Source: Prolixibacteraceae bacterium | GTDB lineage: Bacteria; Bacteroidota; Bacteroidia; Bacteroidales; Prolixibacteraceae | Reading direction: 5' to 3' | NCBI GenBank assembly: GCA_019459525.1 | Contig: JAIBEY010000116.1 | Coordinates: forward strand, 1-34,618 | DNA length: 34,618 bases | Shown here: positions 8,698 through 17,765 of the stretch, in pieces | Layout: every line of letters begins with the position of its first letter | Numbering within the stretch: the first letter of the stretch is position 1 | Position numbers and translations under genes: made by a program | Notes under the pieces: model-generated | The model's database searches: none | What the model saw: only the letters and a program-made list of their open reading frames with translations | What the model was told of the DNA's origin: nothing

Positions 8698-9789
8698 ATG
8701 AAGCGTGAATCAAAATACAATTTAAAAAAGTTATTCAGACAACGGATAAACATTCCCATAGAAGAGCTTGAGCCTATCAAATGCGAAAATTGTGGCTATG
8801 AATTTAAAGGCCATTTTTGTCCGAATTGCGGGCAGGAAGTGGCCGAATTTAACCGTCCGTTCGGATTTGTACTTTACGATTTTGTGGGTAATTTTTTTGC
8901 TTTCGATACCCGGTTTTTCCAGTCGTTTAAATATTTGTTGTTTCGTCCGGGGTTTTTAACCACCGAGTTTTTTCAGGGGAAGCGTGTGCGCCATTCCCCA
9001 CCTTTCCGGATTTTTGTTTTTTTGAGTTTTATCCTCTTTATCCTGCTGCAATCGCTCACCGAACGCGGGTTGGATGCTTCAACCGATTCCATTAGTACCG
9101 ATTCCTCAGAACCGGCCGAAACAAGTTCAAATCTGGTTTTCAGATCCAATATTTCTACACAAACCGATTCAACCAATATCCTTAATCCGGATTCGCTGGC
9201 GATGTTCCCGATTGTAGCCCAGGATTCTATCCAGACCGATGACGACGGTTTAAATCTTGATCTGGGCATGTTTGGTTCCGGAAACGTTCGGGATAATCTT
9301 GCTGAGCTGGCCAATCAGTTTCAGGATAAACTCGAACGGACAACCGATCCTGAAAAACGGAAAAAATACAGTTCGTACATTGCCATGTGCCGTGCACCCG
9401 AAATGGTTATTTCCAACATTATGAAATACATGTCGTGGGCTTTCTTCATCCTGTTGCCGCTATTTGCGCTTGTTCTCAAACTATTTTATATTCGTCGTAA
9501 CCAATTGTATATTAAGCATCTGTTGTTTTCTATTCATCTGCATTCGTTCCTGTTTTTTGTCCTGATTTTGGTAACCACTCTCAAACTTTTGTTTGATGAG
9601 GGAACCGGGACGATTATTTCAGTGCTTGTGTTTTCAGTTCCAGTCTATTTTATTTTGGCTTTGCACAAGTTCTACGGACAAAGCTGGGGCAAAGTCGTCC
9701 TGAAATTTTTGGGCGTTTCGTTCATTTATAATGTGATGTTGTGGACGGCAGTGATCGTTGTTTTTATTAAATCAATCGGGTTGACATAA
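8698..9789 (+). CDS. DUF3667 domain membrane protein with N-terminal zinc ribbon
   Basis: A 363-residue protein. The N-terminus holds a CxxCG-x8-CxxCG zinc ribbon (C29, C32, C41, C44). Next is the DUF3667 segment, FGFVLYDFVGNFFAFDTRF, then a short LLFRPGFLTTEFFQGKRVRHSPPFRIF region leading into the first membrane helix at about 102-120. A Ser/Thr/Asp-rich loop of about 120 residues follows, with four more membrane segments between about 243 and 360. It sits 9 bp after the DUF3078 gene. The family is widespread in Bacteroidota with unknown function. The short spacing suggests joint expression with the barrel protein, but no mechanism can be read from the sequence. Confidence 0.85.
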   Translation: MKRESKYNLKKLFRQRINIPIEELEPIKCENCGYEFKGHFCPNCGQEVAEFNRPFGFVLYDFVGNFFAFDTRFFQSFKYLLFRPGFLTTEFFQGKRVRHSPPFRIFVFLSFILFILLQSLTERGLDASTDSISTDSSEPAETSSNLVFRSNISTQTDSTNILNPDSLAMFPIVAQDSIQTDDDGLNLDLGMFGSGNVRDNLAELANQFQDKLERTTDPEKRKKYSSYIAMCRAPEMVISNIMKYMSWAFFILLPLFALVLKLFYIRRNQLYIKHLLFSIHLHSFLFFVLILVTTLKLLFDEGTGTIISVLVFSVPVYFILALHKFYGQSWGKVVLKFLGVSFIYNVMLWTAVIVVFIKSIGLT

Positions 9790-9916
9790 ATATCGAACTG
9801 TATTTTTGGTCCAGTTTAAAGAGTAACCAACTACATTCGGCTTATCATGTCATGTCTTATTCACCGGCTTTGGTTTATCGATTCAGTTATTTTCTTCATT
9901 TTTTCTTTTTAAAACT

Positions 9917-9924
9917 TAGCTTTG
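9917..9924 (+). promoter_or_regulatory. -7 box (TAGCTTTG) for the PhnA-like gene
   Basis: An exact match to TAnnTTTG, ending 24 bp before the ATG at 9949. A TTG at 9922 would be an in-frame start but lies inside this box, which argues for the downstream ATG. No consensus TTTG is seen at the ideal -33 spacing; TTTC at 9891 is 22 bp upstream. Confidence 0.6.
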
Positions 9925-9948
9925 CGGTCAAATTTAGATTTACAAATC

Positions 9949-10530
9949 ATGAGTGTAGAAAAGGAAATTCAGGCACGGAGCGGTTCGAAATGCGAATTCT
10001 GTGGAGCAACCGACGATCTGAAAGTTTACGAGGTTCCGCCAACCTATAATGCAAAGGCTGATCAATGTGTGTTGGTTTGCGCTACTTGTCTGGAGCAGAT
10101 TGAAAATCCGGAGAAGATGGATGCCAACCACTGGCGTTGTTTAAACGATAGTATGTGGAGCCCGGTACCAGCCGTTCAGGTGATGGCCTGGCGCTTGTTG
10201 CACAGGCTAAACGCTGAGGGCTGGTCGCACGATTTGCTCGATATGCTTTACCTCGACGAAGAAACCCTGGCATGGGCACAGGCTACCGGTGAGGGAATTT
10301 CGCCAGACGATGTAGTCAGGCACATCGATAGCAACGGAGTTGTTCTCCAAAGCGGCGATACCGTGGTGCTGATTAAAGATTTGGATGTTAAGGGAGGTGG
10401 TTTCACGGCCAAACGCGGAACCGCAGTTCGCGGAATTTCGCTGGTGGCCGATAATCCCGACCAAATTGAAGGTAAGGTTAATGGCCAGCAACTGGTACTT
10501 TTAACCAAGTTCGTGAAAAAATCAACTTAA
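9949..10530 (+). CDS. PhnA/YjdM-like zinc-ribbon protein
   Basis: 193 residues from the chosen ATG. The N-terminal zinc ribbon has CEFCG (C15, C18) and CATC (C44, C47). A central segment contains HWRCLNDSMWSPVPAVQVMAWRLL. The C-terminal PhnA/YjdM domain has DSNGVVLQSGDTVVLIKDLDVKGGGFTAKRGTAVRGI and ends KVNGQQLVLLTKFVKKS. Proteins of this family were named after the E. coli phn region, but YjdM is not needed for phosphonate use and its role is unclear. No phosphonate genes are nearby. The gene stands alone, with its own -7 box and a strong terminator just downstream. Confidence 0.88.
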   Translation: MSVEKEIQARSGSKCEFCGATDDLKVYEVPPTYNAKADQCVLVCATCLEQIENPEKMDANHWRCLNDSMWSPVPAVQVMAWRLLHRLNAEGWSHDLLDMLYLDEETLAWAQATGEGISPDDVVRHIDSNGVVLQSGDTVVLIKDLDVKGGGFTAKRGTAVRGISLVADNPDQIEGKVNGQQLVLLTKFVKKST

Positions 10531-10549
10531 AATACGCGTGATTGAATTT

Positions 10550-10582
10550 AGTCAGGGTTTCACTTTAAGTGAAGCCCTGACT
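10550..10582. terminator. Strong bidirectional intrinsic terminator between convergent genes
   Basis: AGTCAGGGTTTCAC (10550-10563) pairs with GTGAAGCCCTGACT (10569-10582) as a 14-bp stem with one G-T pair and a TTTAA loop. It separates the PhnA-like gene (plus) from the HAD gene (minus), whose TAG stop overlaps the right arm at 10581-10583. A/T-rich flanks on both sides fit termination in both directions. Confidence 0.8.
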
Positions 10583-11213
10583 ATAAGTCAGAAATTTTCA
10601 AATCAGCAAGGATGTTTTGCGGTTTTTCAATCTGAATGAAGGGCTTCATTCCCTCCGAATTTTTTGCTCCCCATTGTGCCAGTGCAAATTTTACATTGGC
10701 GGACGTAGCGGCCTGGTAATCGTAAATGGTATCGCCAATGTAAATGGCTTGTTCCGCCAGAATACCTGATTTTTCAAGGAATTTCAGGATTGGATCGGGA
10801 TTGGGTTTGTGTTTGGCTGTATCGTCGGCGCAAACGTAAAAGTCGAGGTATTTCATTAGTCCAAACGGTATGAAATCATCGCGCAGTTCGATGCTGGTTT
10901 TCGATGTCACAATGCCTGTTGTAATACGCTTTTCTTTTAGTTCTTGCAGGGTTTCTTCAATTCCGGCAAATACAGTCACCTGATCTTTGTAGTCGATCAT
11001 GTATTTGTTCCAACGGCGACTGGTTTCCTGAATGTTCCGGATACCAAACTTTTGGAGGGTGACATGCCCCGGAATGCCCAGGATAAAATCCAGATCGGGA
11101 AACGAGTATTCTTTTTGAGTTTCTTCGAGCAAAATTCGCTGTAGCGATTTTTTCACCATGACCTCGGTGTCGATCAGAGTCCCATCAACATCGAATATGA
11201 CACATGTAAGCAT
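10581..11213 (-). CDS. HAD-superfamily hydrolase, phosphoglycolate-phosphatase-like
   Basis: A 210-residue cytoplasmic phosphatase with the full HAD motif set. Motif I is FDVDGTLID (nucleophile D8, acid/base D10). Motif II is TGIVTSKTS near residue 98. The conserved lysine lies in AKHKPNPDP near 136-140. Motif III is YIGDTIYDYQAA near 159. The alpha-helical cap between motif I and II (about 17-85) makes it a subfamily I (Gph/PGMB-like) enzyme. The substrate, a small phosphate ester, cannot be assigned. It starts 27 bp after the HTCS stop on the same strand, so it may be read through from that gene, and it ends in the shared bidirectional terminator. Confidence 0.88.
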   Translation of the reverse strand: MLTCVIFDVDGTLIDTEVMVKKSLQRILLEETQKEYSFPDLDFILGIPGHVTLQKFGIRNIQETSRRWNKYMIDYKDQVTVFAGIEETLQELKEKRITTGIVTSKTSIELRDDFIPFGLMKYLDFYVCADDTAKHKPNPDPILKFLEKSGILAEQAIYIGDTIYDYQAATSANVKFALAQWGAKNSEGMKPFIQIEKPQNILADLKISDL

Positions 11214-11240
11214 AATTGAATTTTTTAAGTAAAGGCTTCT

Positions 11241-14200
11241 CTAGCTTATATCGCCCGCATGTTTATCTACATAATCGCTGGCGCTCATCCCAAATTCCTG
11301 TTTAAAGCATTTGCGGAAATGCGACAGGTCTTTAAATCCAACCGCATACGCCACTTCCGAAATATTTAACCGTCTCTGAACCAGCAATTGTGCCGCCCTT
11401 TTTAAACGGATATTCCGGACGAACTCTTTGACAGTCATCTCGGTCAGGGCATCGAGTTTTCGGTACAACTGCATCCGGCTTACGCCAATTTCGGCTGCAA
11501 ATCGTTCGATGTCCAGATCCGGATCGGAAATGTTTTTCTCAATCACTTCAATGGCTTTTTGCAGGAATCGTTCGTCGGGCGAACTTAGGATTATATTTTT
11601 AGGCTGAAGCAGCATTTCGCTGGTGTATTTCTGCCGGAGCGACTGACGTACCGACAAAATATTCTCGACCTTGGTTTGCAGGATTACCAAGTCGAAAGGT
11701 TTGGTAATGTAATCGTCGGCACCGTGGCTCAGGCCTTCAATTTCGTGTTCGCGCGATCCGAGTGCGGTCACCAAAATAATCGGAATATGCGAAGTCCGCT
11801 CATCTTTCCGCACTTTCCGGCAGAATTCAAAGCCATCCATATCGGGCATCATCACATCGCTGATAATGATATCCGGAATGGTTTTCAGGGCAATATTCCA
11901 GCCTTCCAAGCCATTTTCTGCCTCTAAAACCTGGTAATTGGCTATAAAATGTGACTTGATAAAATACCTGACGTCCGAATTGTCATCAACCAAAAGCATA
12001 ATTTTCCGACCAGTCATTATGGGTTCTGCCGGTTGCTCTTCCAAAAGCTTTGCTCCGGGTATTTCGCAGGGTATTTCAGCTTTTTCGGTTACAGCAATAG
12101 CCTGATTGGAAATATCTTCGTAGGGCAGGTGAATGGTAAATTTGGAACCTTTCCCGGGTTTGCTTTGTACCGAAATGCTTCCGTTGTGTAATTTAACCAG
12201 TTCTTTGGTCAAGGCCAGCCCGATGCCCGTTCCGGTTTGTTTGGCTTTATCGTCAACCTGGAAAAAGCGGGTAAAAATCTTTTCCATATTCGAATCGGCA
12301 ATGCCTATCCCGGTATCTTTTACAGTAATTTCAATGGTTCTTTTATCAGCCGATTCGCCAATCGGATCGTTATCGTCCGAATCAAACACCAAGGCCAGAT
12401 TAACTGATATTTTCCCGCCTTTACCTGTAAATTTAAACGCGTTCGACAGCAGGTTATTCATGATTTTACCCAGCTTATCGGAATCAAAATTGGTAATGAT
12501 TTCTTTTTTCAGCGAGTTAAATTTCAGTTCAATCTCCTTTTCTTCGGCATATTTATCGAACGACCCGACAATTCCGGCCAGAAACGAAACCAGGTCGCCA
12601 CAGGTTAATGTCAGCTTCAGGTTACCGGTTTCCATTTTCCGGAAATCGAGCAACTGATTAATGAGTTGATGCAGTTGACTGGCATTGCGGTGCATAACTT
12701 CTACATGGCCTTTGATTTCGGATGCCGGAATGGCATTGCTCCGCATTTTTTCGAGTGGCCCCAGAATTAGGGTAAGTGGGGTGCGGATTTCGTGCGAAAT
12801 ATTGGTGTAAAACCGCAGCTTCATCATGTCGAGCTCATGCAGTTTTTTTGCTTTTAGCCGTTCAAGCACCAAATCGTTCTTTAGTTTTTCTTTATTCAGC
12901 AAAAACGATATCATAAAATAGAACAAGGCCACAATCGCCAAAAATAAGAGACTGCGGAACCACCAGGTTTCCCAATAGGGTGGAAGCACAATTATTTTAA
13001 GCATAGGTCCCGGATTGCTTTCTTTCCGGTCAATCGATACGGTTTTTACCTGAAAGAAATAATCACCCGGATCGAGGTTGGTATAAGTGGCCGAGCGGTT
13101 TACTGAGGGTTCGTTCCAGTCTTTGTCGAACCCTTCCAGAAAATAGGAATATTGAATTCCCAAACTGTTGGCATAATCGAATGAAGCGAAATCGAGTGTA
13201 ATTGAATTCTGGTCGTATTTCAGGGTTATTTTTTCGGTTTCAGAAATACTTTTAGTTAATACGTTTCTTTTGTGGTCACCAATCTTTACCGGCTTGTTGA
13301 AAATTCTTAGGTCGGTCAGCACAATGGGAGCAAAATAGTCGCCCGATTTAATCTTTGTCGGATTAAAAATATTGAATCCAGATATGCCACCAAAAAGTAA
13401 TTCCCCATCGGCAGTTTTAGCGGCAGCCCCGTAGGTAAACTGGTTGTTCTGAAACCCGTTTTTGAGTGAGAAATTATGAAAACGTTCGGTTTCAGGGTCA
13501 AATTTCGACAGCCCGTTGGTGGTGCTGATCCACAAAAAATGTTCGTTATCTTCGAGTATGGCAAGTGTTTGATTGTTGGCCAGGCCATTTTTTTCGGTGT
13601 AGTATTTAACGATGCCTTTGTCTTTCGTAAATAGTGCAAGCCCACGGTTGAGTGTCGCCAGCCAGAACCTGTTTTTCGAATCCTGAAGCATGTAACGGGT
13701 TGATTCCTGAATTCTTGTGTTTTTTTTGTCAACCGGATTATACAGAACCAGTTCATCGGCGCCAATCCACAAGCAGCCGTCACTGTCTTCAACCAGCCAA
13801 TTTACCTGCTGTCCGTCAATCAGGTTCCGAAAATGCGTAAACGATTGGGTATTCGGATCAAATTTATCAAGCCCGTTGCTGGTTCCTACCCAAATGTCTT
13901 TGTTGCTATCCTGAAGTAGCGCCCAAACACGGTTGTCAGATAGGCTAGCCGGATTATCCGGATCATTCCGGTAGTGCCTGAAGGTATTGTTTTGCAGGTT
14001 CATCACATCAATCCCGCCCAGGAAAGTGCCGATCCAGAGGTTGTTTTTACCGTCGTCGAGCAAGGCTTTAATACAATTGCGTGATAAGGAATTCGGATTT
14101 CCTTTTTGTGGTAAAAGATATCTGAAACGCCCGGTTTCCCTGTTCAGGATGTTTATTCCGCCGCTTTCTGTCCCGGCCCACACATCTCCTTTGGGGTCAA

Positions 14201-15356
14201 TCCAGAAGGTATATATTTCGCTGCTGTTTAGATAACGGTCGTCGCCCGGCATAGACTTAAAACCGTGAATACTTTGTCTTTCTTCTATCAGGAAATTAAT
14301 GCCGTTTCGGGTGCCAATCCAAACATCGCCTTTCCTGTCGTGTACAATGCATTGTATCGAATTATTTACCAGGCTTTTGGGTTCTCGCTCGTCGCGGTAA
14401 TAAAAGGCCGTAACTCCTTTGTTTTTTTCATAAATGTATAGTCCGCCGCGGGTCCCAATCCAGTATTTCCCATTTCTGTCTTTAGCAACAGAACGTACCG
14501 TATTGCTTCGGTCGTTATTTGGGTCGAGAATCAAATGTGTGGCTTCCAGCGAAATAGGATTAACTGTAAACATCCCGTTGGCGTAGCTGCCAACCCAAAC
14601 AGTGCCATCAGTATCAAACGCGATTTCCCATATCTCTTCGTTCGACGATGCCGTTTGTGGAAGCCTGATTTTTTCAACCAGGTTATTGTCCGGATTATAA
14701 ACAAAAAGTCCATTGTTCGCGCCAATCCAGATTTTTCCCGACTGGTCTGACTTCAGTACCCTGAAATAGTCGGAAAAGGCAGTTCGGTTGGCCGGTTTTA
14801 TTTCGGTTAGCTTATTCTCATTGTCAATCCGGTATAAGTTGGTTTCTGTACCCACCCAAAGAATTCCGGCAGCATCTTCGTGAATCGAAGTTACTGAGGC
14901 ATCTTTCAATACCGCATTGGTGCCATTATAAAAATAGTGCCGGAAATTTTCTTTTTCGCGGTTAAATTTATTGAGGCCTCCGTTCTCGGTTCCAACCCAT
15001 AGTTGTCCTTTGCTGTCTTCGAGAATAGCTCTTACCAGATTTCCTTTTAAGCTGGCAGTATCTTCGGGTTCGTTTTTAAACACGGTAAACCGGTAGCCAT
15101 CGAAGCGGCAAATACCTTGCGATGTTCCGAACCACATCCATCCTTTTTTATCCTGAACGATGCAATGAATCTGATTGTTTGACAGTCCGTTTTCCTGCGA
15201 GTAAAAATCAAAATTCAGGTTGTTTACGGCATCAATTCCGTTTGGTCTGGATGAAATGGAAATGAATAGCAGAGCGGAAAGAATAAATAAAGTCTTTCTG
15301 ATCCGGCGAAGGTTTGAATGAGCTTTATTTTGGAATATGGTTCTTTCAGCAATCAT
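11241..15356 (-). CDS. Hybrid two-component system regulator (propeller sensor, histidine kinase, receiver, AraC)
   Basis: A 1371-residue one-protein signalling system. A signal/anchor helix lies at about 20-40. About a dozen or more two-component-regulator propeller repeats (GxxWIGT, DGxxWVGS patterns) run from about 45 to 690. A Y_Y_Y domain is at about 715-785 and a membrane helix at about 800-820. The HisKA domain has SHEIRTP with phospho-acceptor H855, and the HATPase domain has DTGIGIAD and GTGIGLALTKE. The receiver is at about 1110-1225 with phospho-acceptor D1167 (SDVMMPDMDG) and KPF. A C-terminal AraC helix-turn-helix pair runs from about 1265 to 1370. Such proteins sense periplasmic glycan fragments and activate nearby polysaccharide-utilisation genes. 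Here no susC/susD pair or glycosidase is adjacent, so the target is unclear; the GH172-like gene is almost 9 kb away. It lies 91 bp downstream of the LysM gene. Confidence 0.95.
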   Translation of the reverse strand: MIAERTIFQNKAHSNLRRIRKTLFILSALLFISISSRPNGIDAVNNLNFDFYSQENGLSNNQIHCIVQDKKGWMWFGTSQGICRFDGYRFTVFKNEPEDTASLKGNLVRAILEDSKGQLWVGTENGGLNKFNREKENFRHYFYNGTNAVLKDASVTSIHEDAAGILWVGTETNLYRIDNENKLTEIKPANRTAFSDYFRVLKSDQSGKIWIGANNGLFVYNPDNNLVEKIRLPQTASSNEEIWEIAFDTDGTVWVGSYANGMFTVNPISLEATHLILDPNNDRSNTVRSVAKDRNGKYWIGTRGGLYIYEKNKGVTAFYYRDEREPKSLVNNSIQCIVHDRKGDVWIGTRNGINFLIEERQSIHGFKSMPGDDRYLNSSEIYTFWIDPKGDVWAGTESGGINILNRETGRFRYLLPQKGNPNSLSRNCIKALLDDGKNNLWIGTFLGGIDVMNLQNNTFRHYRNDPDNPASLSDNRVWALLQDSNKDIWVGTSNGLDKFDPNTQSFTHFRNLIDGQQVNWLVEDSDGCLWIGADELVLYNPVDKKNTRIQESTRYMLQDSKNRFWLATLNRGLALFTKDKGIVKYYTEKNGLANNQTLAILEDNEHFLWISTTNGLSKFDPETERFHNFSLKNGFQNNQFTYGAAAKTADGELLFGGISGFNIFNPTKIKSGDYFAPIVLTDLRIFNKPVKIGDHKRNVLTKSISETEKITLKYDQNSITLDFASFDYANSLGIQYSYFLEGFDKDWNEPSVNRSATYTNLDPGDYFFQVKTVSIDRKESNPGPMLKIIVLPPYWETWWFRSLLFLAIVALFYFMISFLLNKEKLKNDLVLERLKAKKLHELDMMKLRFYTNISHEIRTPLTLILGPLEKMRSNAIPASEIKGHVEVMHRNASQLHQLINQLLDFRKMETGNLKLTLTCGDLVSFLAGIVGSFDKYAEEKEIELKFNSLKKEIITNFDSDKLGKIMNNLLSNAFKFTGKGGKISVNLALVFDSDDNDPIGESADKRTIEITVKDTGIGIADSNMEKIFTRFFQVDDKAKQTGTGIGLALTKELVKLHNGSISVQSKPGKGSKFTIHLPYEDISNQAIAVTEKAEIPCEIPGAKLLEEQPAEPIMTGRKIMLLVDDNSDVRYFIKSHFIANYQVLEAENGLEGWNIALKTIPDIIISDVMMPDMDGFEFCRKVRKDERTSHIPIILVTALGSREHEIEGLSHGADDYITKPFDLVILQTKVENILSVRQSLRQKYTSEMLLQPKNIILSSPDERFLQKAIEVIEKNISDPDLDIERFAAEIGVSRMQLYRKLDALTEMTVKEFVRNIRLKRAAQLLVQRRLNISEVAYAVGFKDLSHFRKCFKQEFGMSASDYVDKHAGDIS

Positions 15357-15447
15357 ATCGGTCAGTTATTCGGTAGGCTACTAAATTACAATGTTTTTGC
15401 TGATTGTCGGAAAAATGATCAGGTCAGCAACAAAAACTTATTGCGCA

Positions 15448-17601
15448 TTACTTGTTTTGATCCGGTTGACTTTCACCAACAATACCGAAATTCAGGACAT
15501 CAAAATTACGCTCATAAGAAGTGATAAATAAACCCTGATTTTCAAGCCCCCCCATTGGAGCCACTTTCTTTAAATTAAACGACATTTGGGTCAATTGCAT
15601 GGGGTATTCCGGAAGGCAATTCCTGAAATCCCTTCCGTAAACGTATAAGGCGCTCAGGAAATAGTAGGAAACATCAAATCCCTGGAAACTAAATTGAGAC
15701 GGTTCTGCCGCAAAGGTTTCGCGATACTGACCAACAAACCGGCGAACCAACGGGTTATTATAATCGACGAAATACGGTGATAAATAGCGCAACCGGATAC
15801 GATGAAAATTTTCGGTCGGAATACTTTTTAACTTAGGCAGGGCAGGGGTTCCCATTAAAACAATATTGTAGTGTTCTGCCAAAGCATTCAGATTCGTGAC
15901 AGCAACACTCACCTGGGCCTCATTATCGGTCGGGATAATAAAAATGTTTTCACCTGTTTCGTCAAGCATCGGTTTAACTCCGCTTACCCCCTGTTTCTGG
16001 AAGTTATACTGGTGAAACAAATTCTTTTTTGCTCTTCCGGCCAGTTTTTCTTTTGTCAAAGCAGCCAGTTTTGCTTCTGCTGAACTTGAATTTCCGCTAA
16101 GCTCCAGTAAAACAATATTTTTGTCGGCAAGTTCTTCGGCAATGTAACTGGCCGTTCTTTCAATTTGATATTCTTTATGCGGATTAACTTTAAAATAATA
16201 CGAATTGTTATGTTCGAAATTTCCGGACTGGGACAGCGGAGACACCATCGGGATGCGGTTTTTGGCAGCAAAAGAAGCTACTGTTTCCTGAAGTTCGGGA
16301 TATACCGGGCCTATAATCAGGTTCAGGTTCCGAAATTCTTCCAGTTGCAATAAGGCATTGATCATTTGTTGGTTACTTACATCAAAAACATACAATTCAA
16401 TGGTCATTCCTTTGCGCTGGAGGCTATCGATAGCCAACAAAGCTCCTTCGTAGAATTCAAGGAACCCGACTGCCTTCTGGTCGATATTGGTTCCGTTCAC
16501 AACTGATGTTGTATCGGCACTGATCAGTGGTTGGCTGCTCAGCCTGATTTTGCTGAGTAAAAGCGCTTTATCCAGTGTTGCCGGATTAACCTGATCGTTT
16601 CCGGAAAGATGCAGTGGCAATAAAAGGCCTGCCCTGAATTTTTGTGTATTTCGTCCGGCAACTGGAGTACAATTCCCTGTTCCCGAAACTTCTTCAATGT
16701 GCGTGGATGTAATTTTTTCTTCACCGGCAACTTTGGCCACCGGGGCTGTATTTTGCGGAATCACTATCGTTTCACCGGCTTCCAGGCTTCTGGAAAGCAG
16801 TGATGGATTAGCCTTTTTCAGTTCATTCACTTCAACACCAAATCGTGTAGCTAACGAAAACAGGGTTTCACCTTTTTCTACCTGATATCGGGTCAATGAC
16901 GGCTTACCCGAAACCGATACTGGGGCTGACGTCGCTTTTTTTACCGGTATTTTTAATTTCATACCAGTCTTTAATCCGTTCTGAAGAGCCGGATTATACT
17001 TCAGCATTTCTTCGTGCGAAATTTCATACCGCTGTTCCAGGCTATACAACGTTTCCCCAGCAACCACCGGATGTACCGAATAATCACTTTCATTTTCAAG
17101 CTTATTTTCTGCTTGTAATGATGGGGCAACTGTATCATCTTTTACATTGGCGATACTAACCGGAACTTTTACAATCTGCCCGATAACCAATCCGTTCGAT
17201 AGTTCCGGATTGTTGCGAATCAGGTCATTGGCCGTAATTCCGTATTGCCTGGCTATCGAAAAAATAGTTTGCTTTTTATTGACTTTATGGTAGTAAAATT
17301 CTTCTTCAACTACGGCAGGTTTGGTAACTTCAACTTTTTGTGGGGCTGCGGCTACTGTCTTGGCAACCGGAATTTTTACGGTCGTTCCGGTTTGCAAAAT
17401 GGCCGATAATCCCGGATTGGCCTGAAGTATTTCTTTCTGGGTAACTTGGTATCTTTTACAAAGACTAAAAACCGTTTCGCTCTTGGTTACGGTATGCATA
17501 ATGTACTTTACGCCCGATATCTCAATCTCTTTCTGGGCATAACCAGTTATACAGTTGAACCCGAGCAAAGCAAAAAGGCAAATTGAAAAGAATAACTTCA
17601 T
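15448..17601 (-). CDS. LysM-repeat protein with C-terminal periplasmic-binding-protein-like domain
   Basis: A 717-residue secreted protein with a signal peptide (hydrophobic 3-18, GYAQ near 20-23). Four LysM repeats lie at about 33-78, 103-147, 173-217 and 237-283, each with the ETLFSLAxRFGV...NPxL...GxxxxIP pattern that binds peptidoglycan. From about residue 325 to the end there is a type 1 periplasmic-binding-protein (Leu/Ile/Val-receptor-like) fold, with FRAGLLLPLHLSG, GFLEFYEGALLAIDSL and LIIGPVYPEL. The combination suggests a cell-wall-anchored protein whose binding fold has been adapted to another purpose. The ligand is unknown. Its own promoter with an operator-like palindrome precedes it. 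It lies between the DHOD-like gene and the HTCS, all on the minus strand. Confidence 0.9.
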   Translation of the reverse strand: MKLFFSICLFALLGFNCITGYAQKEIEISGVKYIMHTVTKSETVFSLCKRYQVTQKEILQANPGLSAILQTGTTVKIPVAKTVAAAPQKVEVTKPAVVEEEFYYHKVNKKQTIFSIARQYGITANDLIRNNPELSNGLVIGQIVKVPVSIANVKDDTVAPSLQAENKLENESDYSVHPVVAGETLYSLEQRYEISHEEMLKYNPALQNGLKTGMKLKIPVKKATSAPVSVSGKPSLTRYQVEKGETLFSLATRFGVEVNELKKANPSLLSRSLEAGETIVIPQNTAPVAKVAGEEKITSTHIEEVSGTGNCTPVAGRNTQKFRAGLLLPLHLSGNDQVNPATLDKALLLSKIRLSSQPLISADTTSVVNGTNIDQKAVGFLEFYEGALLAIDSLQRKGMTIELYVFDVSNQQMINALLQLEEFRNLNLIIGPVYPELQETVASFAAKNRIPMVSPLSQSGNFEHNNSYYFKVNPHKEYQIERTASYIAEELADKNIVLLELSGNSSSAEAKLAALTKEKLAGRAKKNLFHQYNFQKQGVSGVKPMLDETGENIFIIPTDNEAQVSVAVTNLNALAEHYNIVLMGTPALPKLKSIPTENFHRIRLRYLSPYFVDYNNPLVRRFVGQYRETFAAEPSQFSFQGFDVSYYFLSALYVYGRDFRNCLPEYPMQLTQMSFNLKKVAPMGGLENQGLFITSYERNFDVLNFGIVGESQPDQNK

Positions 17602-17627
17602 GGTTAAAAGTAAAATTAAACACCGGT

Positions 17628-17658
17628 CAAAAGTAGAACAAATGTTTGTTCTTTAAAA
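17628..17658 (-). promoter_or_regulatory. Promoter of the LysM gene with an embedded palindromic operator candidate
   Basis: On the minus strand an exact -7 box TACTTTTG (plus 17628-17635) lies 26 bp before the ATG. A T-run sits 19 bp upstream of it at the expected -33 position (plus 17655-17658). Between the two lies GAACAAATGTTTGTTC (17636-17651), an inverted repeat of 7-bp arms with a 2-nt centre. A palindrome abutting the -7 box is well placed for repressor binding. Confidence 0.6.
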
Positions 17659-17765
17659 ACCATTGTTTTTCCGATTTATTTTAGCGTGTGTTGTAAAAAA
17701 CAAATAGTTGCTTCTTTATGGTCAGTTGAAAAACGGCAAGGACTGGTATGGAAAAGTGTATGAAT

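Noticed and set aside
9922-9948. TTG-initiated extension of the PhnA-like protein
   Set aside because: The TTG lies inside the -7 box, and the extra residues do not resemble the family N-terminus.
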